Shown one piece after another: positions 1-5,790 of a stretch of 6,227 nucleotides of DNA. A program made the position numbers and the translations under genes. Source of the stretch: an uncultured Erysipelotrichaceae bacterium. Lineage in GTDB: Bacteria; Bacillota_I; Bacilli_A; Erysipelotrichales; Erysipelotrichaceae. The notes under the pieces were generated by a model. It had not been told where the DNA came from, did not search any database, and saw only the letters and a program-made list of their open reading frames with translations. The stretch is taken from NCBI GenBank assembly GCA_902795525.1, contig CADBLN010000133.1, positions 1 through 6,227 on the forward strand. Reading direction: 5' to 3'. The first letter of the stretch is position 1, and every line of letters starts with the position of its first letter.

Positions 1-1532
1 ACTATTTCTTGAGCAATGCCACTGTTCAACCCAGAAATATGGGTTAAAAGCTCTTTACTGGCAGTATTTAAATCGGCCCCTGTCCTGTTAACACACTTCA
101 TGATTGCCTCATCAAGTCTTTCACTTAAAGCTTTTTGAGGTAAATCATGTTGATACTGTCCTACACCAATGCTTTTTGGATCAATTTTGATTAACTCAGC
201 TAGTGGATCCAGTAATCTACGAGCAATGGATATTGCCGAACGCTCTTCAACAGCTAGATTAGGGAATTCTTTTCTTGCTTCCTCTTGAGCGCTCCACACT
301 GATGCTCCAGCTTCTGAAACAATTGCGTAAGATACATTTAGATTGTTTTCTTTGATGACTTCAGCAACCAGTTTTTCACTTTCTCTAGATGCTGTTCCAT
401 TACCGATTGCAACAATTTGCACTTCATAGTCATTTATTAATTTAAGCAATGTCTTTTTAGCTTCAGCACTACCTTTTTCAGTTATGAATGGAAAAACCTT
501 TGCGACAGTTAACATTTTTCCGGTCTCATCCACAACCGCAAGCTTACAACCATTTCTATAACCTGGATCAAAACCCAATACTACCCTTCCTTTTAAAGGT
601 GCTTGTAATAATAATTTTTCTAGATTTGTGGAAAATATTTCAATAGACCTGTTCTGGGCCCTTTCGCTTAATTCTGAGCGTATTTCTCTTTCAATTGAAG
701 GAAATAATAATCTATCACATCCATCATCGCAAGCAGCCTTTAAATCGCTTAGAACAATGCTTTGCCTTCCTTTGGTCAAGGTCTCAAAAGCTTGCTGTTT
801 TAGTCGCTCTTCATCAAACGAAAAAGACACCGAAATAACCTTTTCCTTTTCAGCTCGATCTATGGCCATAATCCTATGGTCAGCAATGGATGAAATGCGT
901 TCAGTATAATCGTAATAGTTTTGATATACTTTCTTTTCATCTTGGGCATCTTTTTTAATCTTAGTAACAAATGCCCCGTGTTGAGATATATCATCCTTGA
1001 AATTCCATCTTTGCTGAGGATTGTCACTGACAACTTCCGCAATAATATCTTTGGCACCCTGAATCGCTTCTTCAACCGTTTTTATTTCTTCACTTAAATA
1101 CTTTTGAGCTTCTTGATGCAATTCACCTTTCTCTGGCAACGATAACATCCAATCCGCCAAAGGCTGTAAGCCATTTTTAATGGCCACACCCGCTCTTGTC
1201 TTCTTTTTCTGTTGGTATGGGCGGTAAATATCATCAACTTGCGAAAGTTTTGTACACTCATTTACACTAGCAATTATCTCATCAGTAAGCTTTCCCTGTT
1301 CTTCAATGAGTTTTAGAACTTGTTGTTTTCTTTCTGCTAGTTTTACTTGATAATCATATTTCTTTTGAATAAAAAGAATCTGTTCCTCATCCAAACCCTT
1401 TGTTTGTTCTTTGCGATATCTAGCTATCATTGGAACTGTATTTCCTTCTGACAACATTGTTAAAGTGTTGTTTACTTGAAAGAATTCTACCTTTAATTCT
1501 TTTGCGATGTTTTCAATTATTTGTCTATCCAT
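1..1532 (-). CDS. tex: Transcription accessory protein Tex (C-terminus cut by window edge)
   Basis: Tex is a conserved nucleic-acid-binding protein linked to transcription and RNA metabolism in the cytoplasm. The frame stays open from 1532 to the left edge and gives 510 residues of a family that usually has about 720-780. Residues 1-200 match the helical Tex N-terminus (EGNTVPMIARYRKE near 29-42, DDIYRPYQQKKKTRAG near 98-113). A YqgF/RNase H-like fold follows, with DPGYRNGCKLAVVD at 322-335, IGNGTASRESE at 376-386 and SEAGASVWSA at 406-415. VGQYQHDL is at 457-464, and the helix-hairpin-helix region begins near 466 (CVNRTGADLNTAS). The rest of that region and the S1 domain lie outside the window. 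The start at 1532 was chosen because GAGGAA (1539-1544) sits 6 bases upstream; in-frame ATGs at 1538 and 1559 are too close to, or upstream of, that site. I see no frameshift: codons at 869, 569 and 5 are in one frame. The identification is secure. Confidence 0.95.
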   Translation of the reverse strand, partial: MDRQIIENIAKELKVEFFQVNNTLTMLSEGNTVPMIARYRKEQTKGLDEEQILFIQKKYDYQVKLAERKQQVLKLIEEQGKLTDEIIASVNECTKLSQVDDIYRPYQQKKKTRAGVAIKNGLQPLADWMLSLPEKGELHQEAQKYLSEEIKTVEEAIQGAKDIIAEVVSDNPQQRWNFKDDISQHGAFVTKIKKDAQDEKKVYQNYYDYTERISSIADHRIMAIDRAEKEKVISVSFSFDEERLKQQAFETLTKGRQSIVLSDLKAACDDGCDRLLFPSIEREIRSELSERAQNRSIEIFSTNLEKLLLQAPLKGRVVLGFDPGYRNGCKLAVVDETGKMLTVAKVFPFITEKGSAEAKKTLLKLINDYEVQIVAIGNGTASRESEKLVAEVIKENNLNVSYAIVSEAGASVWSAQEEARKEFPNLAVEERSAISIARRLLDPLAELIKIDPKSIGVGQYQHDLPQKALSERLDEAIMKCVNRTGADLNTASKELLTHISGLNSGIAQEI

Positions 1533-1538
1533 GTCCAT

Positions 1539-1544
1539 TTCCTC
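1539..1544 (-). promoter_or_regulatory. Ribosome binding site deciding the tex start
   Basis: GAGGAA on the minus strand lies 6 bases before the ATG at 1532 and touches the in-frame ATG at 1538. The spacing favours 1532. The resulting N-terminus, MDRQIIENIAKEL, fits the usual Tex start better than the longer forms. Confidence 0.65.
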
Positions 1545-1567
1545 AATCGTATTAACCATACATGCTA

Positions 1568-1576
1568 ATTTTATCA
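1568..1576 (-). promoter_or_regulatory. Extended -10 promoter element of tex
   Basis: On the minus strand this reads TGATAAAAT, a TGn extended -10 with one mismatch to TATAAT. No good -35 is present 17 bases upstream (AAGTAT), which an extended -10 can tolerate. Transcription would start near 1561, giving a leader of about 28 bases that contains the GAGGAA ribosome binding site and excludes the ATG at 1559 as a start. Predicted by eye only. Confidence 0.5.
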
Positions 1577-1619
1577 CGTGTTAATGGTAAATACTTTAAA
1601 AACTCTTATCATTTTTTAA

Positions 1620-1631
1620 CAAGTGGACAAT
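1620..1631. repeat. Repeated 12-mer, copy 1 (CAAGTGGACAAT)
   Basis: This 12-mer recurs at 1691-1702 as CAAGTGAACAAT with one mismatch. Its core GTGGACAAT also matches, inverted, the other arm of the terminator at 1708-1716. This copy lies upstream of the predicted tex promoter and outside the hairpin. It may be a relic of a duplicated terminator arm or a protein-binding site; the sequence does not decide. Confidence 0.5.
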
Positions 1632-1683
1632 CAATTTCTTCATGCTTAATGTTTTTTCAATTATTTCAAATTTTATTAACATT

Positions 1684-1720
1684 AAAAAAGCAAGTGAACA
1701 ATATATAATTGTCCACCGCT
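1684..1720 (-). terminator. Rho-independent terminator of the DHFR-GalE gene
   Basis: On the minus strand GTGGACAAT (1716-1708) and ATTGTTCAC (1702-1694) pair over 9 bp with one G-U, around the 5-base loop TATAT. A lower stem (AGC with GCT, one bulged U) extends it to 1720/1689. Six T's follow at 1689-1684. It lies 56 bases after the stop codon at 1776, the normal place for an intrinsic terminator, and separates the fusion gene from tex. On the plus strand the copy is poorer and has no gene to serve. Confidence 0.8.
1691..1702. repeat. Repeated 12-mer, copy 2 (CAAGTGAACAAT)
   Basis: This is the partner of the repeat at 1620-1631, in the same orientation, 71 bases apart and with 11 of 12 bases equal. 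This copy forms one arm of the terminator hairpin. Confidence 0.5.
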
Positions 1721-1763
1721 AATTAAACTTAAATTTTTGTTTTTTCTAACATTGCTTCATGTT

Positions 1764-1780
1764 AATGAAACTATTTCATT
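1764..1780. repeat. Small perfect inverted repeat over the stop codon of the fusion gene
   Basis: AATGAAA (1764-1770) and TTTCATT (1774-1780) are perfectly complementary around the 3-base loop CTA. The repeat covers the TGA stop at 1776-1778. A weaker 5-bp stem (AACAT/ATGTT, 1749-1764) adjoins it. Both are AT-rich and lack a following T tract on the minus strand, so they may only protect the mRNA 3' end or be chance. Confidence 0.4.
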
Positions 1781-3266
1781 GCTTGCTATTATTAGTCACA
1801 AACCTATAGTTATCTCGACACATGTCTTCTAGTGTTTTGGTAGTCTTCCAATTTAGTTCTCTATTTGCTTTAGAACAATCTGCATAAGAAGTATCGATAT
1901 CACCAGGTCTTCTTTCAACTACTTGATATGGTATTTTTATGCCATTTGCTTGTTCGTAAGCTTTCACAATATCTAAAACACTATAACCTTGTCCAGTTCC
2001 AATGTTGTAAACATAATAACCGCCATGTTTATGTTCGATCTTCTGTAAACCTTTAATGTGAACTTTAGCTAGATCTACAACATGTATATAATCTCTAACT
2101 CCCGTCCCATCATGGGTGTCATAGTCATCACCAAAAATATTTAGATGGTCTAAGCTACCAGTTGCAACCTTATCAATATATGGCAATAGGTTAGCAGGAA
2201 TACCATTAGGGTCTTCCCCTAACAAGCCACTTTCGTGGGCACCAATTGGGTTGAAGTATCTTAAAACACAAACATTGAAACTATTATCTGAGTTATATAA
2301 ATCTTCTAAAATCTTTTCCACAAAGACCTTGCTGGTGCCATATGGATTGGTGGTACCACCAATTGGCATATCCTCAGTAAATGGAATAGGATTCTTATTC
2401 CCATATACAGTTGCACTGCTGCTGAATACGATTGATTTTACATCATGCTTTTTCATCACACTTAGCAACGTTAAGACACTAGATACGTTGTTTGTATAGT
2501 ATTCAACCGGTTTTTTAACACTATCACCAACAGCCTTGTATGCCGCAAAGTCAATGACCGCATCAATCTTATTTTCACTGAAGATTCTATCAACTAAGGT
2601 TTCATCTAACATATCACCTTCATAGAACTTCACTTCTTTTCCTGTTATCTTTTTAATATTCTCTAAAGCTTGTGGTTTAGAATTGGAAAAGTTATCTAAT
2701 CCAACCACATTGTAGCCATCATTTAATAATTCCACACAGGTATGGGAACCAATGTAGCCAGCACAACCTGTAACTAAGATATTTCTTTTATCATTTTTTC
2801 TAGTCATTTCTCTATAAATAAACTGATCATGCTCAACTTCTTTGGTTATATTCCAGTCATTCATATCAAAAACATCAAAATGAGTATCAACCTCGTATTC
2901 ACCCTTCACAAATGAAATTAAAGCCTTTTGACAATATGGATAAGCTTGTTTATAAATGGATGCTCCACCACAAACAATGTATTCTTCCTCATCAAATTCA
3001 TGTTCATTCAAAAATTTGTTCAAGTCATATATTACTTCAGCATCTGGATCATTATCAGTATGATATTTAGGGTCAATTGAGCAAACAATGGTATGTCTTT
3101 CTTTGAGCTTGTTTGGTAAACAATCATATGTTGTTTGACCCATTAGAATATTCTTTCCAATTGTGTTACTTTTAAACAATTGCAATTCTTCTTTTAAGTG
3201 CCATGGTAACTGGCCTTTAATACCAATACCTTTATTTTGATCCATCGCAATACTTATAACTAGCAT
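1776..3266 (-). CDS. folA-galE: Bifunctional fusion: dihydrofolate reductase - UDP-glucose 4-epimerase
   Basis: A single 496-residue frame holds two complete cytosolic enzymes. Residues 1-157 are DHFR (NADPH-dependent reduction of dihydrofolate to tetrahydrofolate): LPWHL at 20-24 with W22, acidic catalytic E27 (Asp in E. coli, Glu in many others), T46, the glutamate-binding R57, GGASIY at 100-105 and DTHF at 127-130. The usually conserved MGR is MGQ here (Q44), at a position that contacts NADPH in E. coli. Residues 161-496 are GalE, a short-chain dehydrogenase/reductase that interconverts UDP-glucose and UDP-galactose with bound NAD: GCAGYIG at 167-173, S284 in SSSATVYG, and Y309/K313 in the YxxxK motif. 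S460 lies where E. coli has Y299. The linker is about four residues (KNDK region). The start at 3266 has GAGGTG 7 bases upstream. An internal ATG at 2807 (M154) could in principle start GalE alone, but its ribosome binding site is weak. The domain calls are very secure; that they act as one polypeptide is inferred from the open frame. Confidence 0.93.
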   Translation of the reverse strand: MLVISIAMDQNKGIGIKGQLPWHLKEELQLFKSNTIGKNILMGQTTYDCLPNKLKERHTIVCSIDPKYHTDNDPDAEVIYDLNKFLNEHEFDEEEYIVCGGASIYKQAYPYCQKALISFVKGEYEVDTHFDVFDMNDWNITKEVEHDQFIYREMTRKNDKRNILVTGCAGYIGSHTCVELLNDGYNVVGLDNFSNSKPQALENIKKITGKEVKFYEGDMLDETLVDRIFSENKIDAVIDFAAYKAVGDSVKKPVEYYTNNVSSVLTLLSVMKKHDVKSIVFSSSATVYGNKNPIPFTEDMPIGGTTNPYGTSKVFVEKILEDLYNSDNSFNVCVLRYFNPIGAHESGLLGEDPNGIPANLLPYIDKVATGSLDHLNIFGDDYDTHDGTGVRDYIHVVDLAKVHIKGLQKIEHKHGGYYVYNIGTGQGYSVLDIVKAYEQANGIKIPYQVVERRPGDIDTSYADCSKANRELNWKTTKTLEDMCRDNYRFVTNNSKQ

Positions 3267-3271
3267 ATGCC

Positions 3272-3280
3272 ATCACCTCT
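3272..3280 (-). promoter_or_regulatory. Ribosome binding site of the DHFR-GalE gene
   Basis: AGAGGTGAT on the minus strand lies 5 bases before the ATG at 3266 and is a strong match to the 16S rRNA 3' end. It overlaps an out-of-frame ATG (GTGATGG). It supports translation beginning with the DHFR half. Confidence 0.7.
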
Positions 3281-3293
3281 TCTATATTATACA
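3281..3293 (-). promoter_or_regulatory. -10 promoter core of the DHFR-GalE gene
   Basis: TGTATAATATAGA on the minus strand contains a perfect TATAAT (3291-3286). The same 13 bases occur before the histidine kinase gene (5712-5724). No good -35 lies 17 bases upstream (ACATAA); TTGGAC is present but about 21 bases away. A start near 3279 would leave a very short leader of about a dozen bases, so dependence on an activator or use of an additional upstream promoter is possible. Confidence 0.5.
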
Positions 3294-3298
3294 CAATA

Positions 3299-3322
3299 AA
3301 ACTTGGCTTTATGTCCAAGTTT
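3299..3322. repeat. Perfect inverted repeat next to the fusion-gene promoter
   Basis: AAACTTGG (3299-3306) and CCAAGTTT (3315-3322) are perfect 8-bp arms around an 8-base spacer. Flanking AATA/TATT lengthens the symmetry with one bulged A. It lies 8 bases upstream of the TATAAT box, where the -35 region should be, which suits an operator. Alternatively it is a weak terminator of the response regulator transcript: on the minus strand TTTT ends the stem, but the T tract is short. Confidence 0.55.
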
Positions 3323-3376
3323 ATTCTATTTTTTAGTATATTAGCTGAGATTATCATTACTCTAGTTAGTATTCAA

Positions 3377-3412
3377 GCTAAAGTTAAAATAACAGTTATT
3401 ATATCCTTTAGC
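3377..3412. repeat. Nested inverted repeat after the response regulator gene
   Basis: The outer arms GCTAAAG (3377-3383) and CTTTAGC (3406-3412) enclose the inner arms AATAAC (3388-3393) and GTTATT (3395-3400). It begins 21 bases after the stop at 3433. No T tract follows on the minus strand (TTGAATAC), so it is not a standard intrinsic terminator. A second TATAAT (minus strand, 3403-3398) lies inside it, so it could be an operator over another promoter for the fusion gene. Confidence 0.45.
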
Positions 3413-3432
3413 CCACATGATGAAAGCAAAGC

Positions 3433-4227
3433 TTAAATCTCATCAATTAATTCACCTATTTCATTCAAATAATATTCACCCCAACTATATTCCGCCATGA
3501 ATTCTCCTTCAAAGCGATCTCTGTCTTTAGGGTTCTTATCGACCCAATCATAATAATCACAATCAAACATCTGAGTGTCCACAAGCTGTCCTCTAGCTGT
3601 TGAGATTAATAAAGATTCTAGATTATTTTCCTTCAAGAACTTTCTTAATCTACCTAATGCATTATAGTAGACACTCATATGGTCATTACTATATTCCCTA
3701 TCTTCCCAAAGGGTGCAATAAATCTCTTCATTGCTGATTTCTTTGCCCCTTCTTGTCACAACCAGTTCCAGAATTTCTTTAGCTTTTCCCCTTAGTTTTA
3801 AAGGTTCACCATCACGATAAACCAAGAAACGTCCAAATGTTTGGATATACAGTGGCTTGTGTTGACGGTAAGATAATAGTCTTATTTTCTCCATGACCAT
3901 TTCAAGGGTTTCTTTAGTGTATGGCTTCACAATGTAATAATCACTGCCAACTTTATTTGAATCCCAAATATAATTATCAAATGCAGAAATGAAAACAATA
4001 AGAATATCTTTCCTTATTTGTTTTAATGAATTTGCCAAAACAATACCGTTTGTGATAGGCATTTCAACATCAAGAAAAGCTAAATCAACCTTGTGGTTTT
4101 CACAAAATTCAAGGGCATCCTTAGCGTTATCAAACTGACCAACAATGTTTATGTTTTCAATATCCTTGCTGAGTCTTTCAAAGCGCTTTAACATTAATTT
4201 TTCATCATCGACTACGATTGTCCGCAT
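3433..4227 (-). CDS. Response regulator, receiver plus SARP/BTAD-like winged-helix domain
   Basis: This 264-residue cytoplasmic transcription regulator is the likely phosphorylation partner of the kinase just upstream. Residues 1-118 form a receiver domain with the acid pair D7/D8, phospho-acceptor D53 (LAFLDVEMP), S81 and K101 (VKP). Residues 126-215 resemble the winged helix of SARP/OmpR-type regulators (FGRFLVYRDG at 131-140, KAKEILELVVTRRGKEIS at 148-165, LW at 173-174, NALGRLRKFL at 189-198). The tail EGEFMAEYSWGEYY (240-253) recalls the beginning of a bacterial transcriptional activation (BTAD) segment, but the protein ends at 264, so that domain is short. The gene overlaps the kinase gene by 23 bp and has AAGGAGG 6 bases before its ATG. 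Its DNA targets cannot be read from the sequence. Family assignment is firm; the SARP-like label for the output domain is likely. Confidence 0.9.
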   Translation of the reverse strand: MRTIVVDDEKLMLKRFERLSKDIENINIVGQFDNAKDALEFCENHKVDLAFLDVEMPITNGIVLANSLKQIRKDILIVFISAFDNYIWDSNKVGSDYYIVKPYTKETLEMVMEKIRLLSYRQHKPLYIQTFGRFLVYRDGEPLKLRGKAKEILELVVTRRGKEISNEEIYCTLWEDREYSNDHMSVYYNALGRLRKFLKENNLESLLISTARGQLVDTQMFDCDYYDWVDKNPKDRDRFEGEFMAEYSWGEYYLNEIGELIDEI

Positions 4228-5689
4228 CTTTTCCCTCCTTAGGAACGCGCACTAAAACTGTTGTTCCTTTGCCAATAGTACTATCGATTTGAACACTGGC
4301 ATTCATCATCTTATCCAATCTAAACATTATATTTTTTAAACCAGTAGACTCATTGGAATCAAAAGCTTTGGTTTTTTCAAAACCTACACCATCATCAGCC
4401 ACAATAATATAAATGCTTCCTTCATCATCGTAGGTCATGATGCTGATTTTTCCGCCATCAACACCTTTTTGATAGATTCCATGTCTAATTGCATTTTCTA
4501 CTAGAGGCTGAATGGTTAACGGAATGATCATGAAATCAACAACCTTAGTATTAATATCAATTTCCAGTTTGGAACCAAAACGCATTTTTTCAATATTAAG
4601 GTAAGCTTTGATGTTATCTAATTCCTGACTGAATGGAATTGGGTCGTCACTTGCCATAGCACGAATACAGCTTCTTAAATGCACCGTAAAATCACCCAAT
4701 AAATCATAAGCATATTGAGGATTATCCAAGATTATCTCCTGGATTGAACCTAATGAATTATATAGAAAATGTGGTTGCATCTGGCTAGTAAAGTTACGAA
4801 TACGTGACTTCTGCAACTCATTTTGAAGTTTTTCTAATTCCAATTCTTGTTTTTGTGATTCAGTCAAATCATACAGGACCGCAAAAGCACAAATATCTTT
4901 AGTGTTTTCATCTTGATACAAGAAGAAAACTTTACGACAAGGTTGGAGCTCACCATTAGTCATTTTTGAAGTATAGGTTAATGAGGCTCTGCTGTCGCCT
5001 TTTTTGAAGCTTTCAATTAAAAAATCTCGATTACTAATAGCCTCAAACTTTTCTTTTTTATCAACTACGATATTGTCATGCCACCAATTTTGAAACTCGT
5101 TATAATTCAATGAATACTGCCCATGGTCATGATATGTCTGCTCTAAATTAGGTGATAAGGACTCAATCAGGTTCTTAGTTAGATTTACCTCTAAATAACC
5201 TGACGCACTGCTTAAAATAGCTTCTAGGTGGTTTTTCTCTTTCAAAACCATAACGTCACGTTCTTCCTTGTGTGCGTTATCCAACCTAACAGCAGTATCA
5301 ATGTTCTTTATCCCAATTAAAATGTGTGGGGTATCGCCAATCATTTCGATAGTAGCTCTGATTTGGTGATATACACATTTATCGTTTATATTTAAGCGAT
5401 AAACCAAAGAAAAGTATTTCTCGTGCTTGAGACTACTTAAAAGGTTATCCCTAGTTAAAGCCTTCAAGAGATAGTCTTGATCTTCTTTATATATCGTCAT
5501 TTTAACATTTTTAGCCATGGCACTAAAAAAGTTGCTACCACTCTTAGCTAAATCGAGTCCACTATACTCTTCACTTTCATAGTAACAATTGTAGTTTGAA
5601 TTGCTGATGTCTACATCATAAATACATTCATAATTTTCAAGTAAACTCTTTAGAATAACCTCATTAGAAAGCTGACTTTGTCTATCCAT
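4205..5689 (-). CDS. Soluble sensor histidine kinase, LytS/YehU (His_kinase) type with PAS-like sensors
   Basis: This protein autophosphorylates on histidine and should pass the phosphate to the regulator encoded next. Numbered from the start chosen here (494 residues), 15-135 and 155-275 look like two PAS-like sensor modules joined by a charged helix. A coiled coil at about 276-300 (QKQELELEKLQNELQKSR) leads to the phospho-acceptor H307 in QPHFLYN. The ATPase part has N399 in LVENAIRHG, DDGVGF at 432-437, STGLKNI at 448-454 and GKGT at 473-476. I see no membrane segment or signal peptide, so it should sense something in the cytoplasm; the ligand is unknown. The frame is open to an ATG at 5731, but that ATG has no ribosome binding site, and a TATAAT box lies between it and the ATG at 5689, so 5689 is preferred despite a weak AAGAGA site. 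The kinase assignment is firm; the start is likely. Confidence 0.9.
   Translation of the reverse strand: MDRQSQLSNEVILKSLLENYECIYDVDISNSNYNCYYESEEYSGLDLAKSGSNFFSAMAKNVKMTIYKEDQDYLLKALTRDNLLSSLKHEKYFSLVYRLNINDKCVYHQIRATIEMIGDTPHILIGIKNIDTAVRLDNAHKEERDVMVLKEKNHLEAILSSASGYLEVNLTKNLIESLSPNLEQTYHDHGQYSLNYNEFQNWWHDNIVVDKKEKFEAISNRDFLIESFKKGDSRASLTYTSKMTNGELQPCRKVFFLYQDENTKDICAFAVLYDLTESQKQELELEKLQNELQKSRIRNFTSQMQPHFLYNSLGSIQEIILDNPQYAYDLLGDFTVHLRSCIRAMASDDPIPFSQELDNIKAYLNIEKMRFGSKLEIDINTKVVDFMIIPLTIQPLVENAIRHGIYQKGVDGGKISIMTYDDEGSIYIIVADDGVGFEKTKAFDSNESTGLKNIMFRLDKMMNASVQIDSTIGKGTTVLVRVPKEGKDADNRSR
4234..4240 (-). promoter_or_regulatory. Ribosome binding site of the response regulator, inside the kinase gene
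   Basis: AAGGAGG on the minus strand is a near-perfect Shine-Dalgarno 6 bases before the ATG at 4227 and lies in the last codons of the kinase gene. Together with the 23-bp overlap it indicates a single mRNA and translational coupling. Confidence 0.8.
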
Positions 5690-5711
5690 AAAAATCTCTT
5701 TTCTATTTCTA

Positions 5712-5724
5712 TCTATATTATACA
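5712..5724 (-). promoter_or_regulatory. -10 promoter core of the two-component operon
   Basis: TGTATAATATAGA on the minus strand holds a perfect TATAAT (5722-5717) and is identical to the 13 bases before the fusion gene. The expected start near 5710 gives a leader of about 21 bases to the ATG at 5689. The hexamer at the usual -35 distance (TCTCCT) is poor and abuts the hairpin at 5745, so an activator may be needed. Confidence 0.5.
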
Positions 5725-5744
5725 ACTTCATTTCGAATAAGGAG

Positions 5745-5770
5745 AGTAGTCCCCAGTTACGGGGACTACT
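5745..5770 (-). terminator. Perfect 10-bp hairpin, probable terminator of the surface protein gene
   Basis: AGTAGTCCCC (5745-5754) and GGGGACTACT (5761-5770) pair perfectly around a 6-base loop. The hairpin begins 20 bases after the stop codon at 5791, as a terminator would. The following minus-strand bases (CTCCTTATTC) are only moderately T-rich, so termination may be incomplete. Its other edge borders the -35 region of the kinase promoter, so a role as a binding site is also possible. Confidence 0.6.
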
Positions 5771-5790
5771 TTAAAAAAGGAAATCATGCA

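Noticed and set aside
628..909. Plus-strand open frame of 93 codons
   Set aside because: It lies opposite the tex gene, its protein resembles no family, and it has no ribosome binding site; the minus-strand frame is unmistakably Tex.
860..1075. Minus-strand open frame of 71 codons
   Set aside because: It is another frame inside tex. The Tex frame is continuous through this region with conserved residues on both sides, so it is not a sign of a frameshift.
1623..1716. Attenuator or riboswitch made from the three GTGRACAAT copies
   Set aside because: The alternative partner is transcribed after the terminator's T tract, and no gene is served by such a leader.
2251..2499. Plus-strand open frame of 82 codons
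   Set aside because: It is the antisense of the GalE catalytic region, including the SSSATVYG and YGTSK codons; no independent support.
3267..3400. Tetrahydrofolate riboswitch before the DHFR gene
   Set aside because: I see no conserved core motifs of that riboswitch; only AT-rich palindromes are present.
5690..5731. Longer kinase start at 5731
   Set aside because: There is no ribosome binding site before it, and a perfect TATAAT box falls between it and the ATG at 5689.
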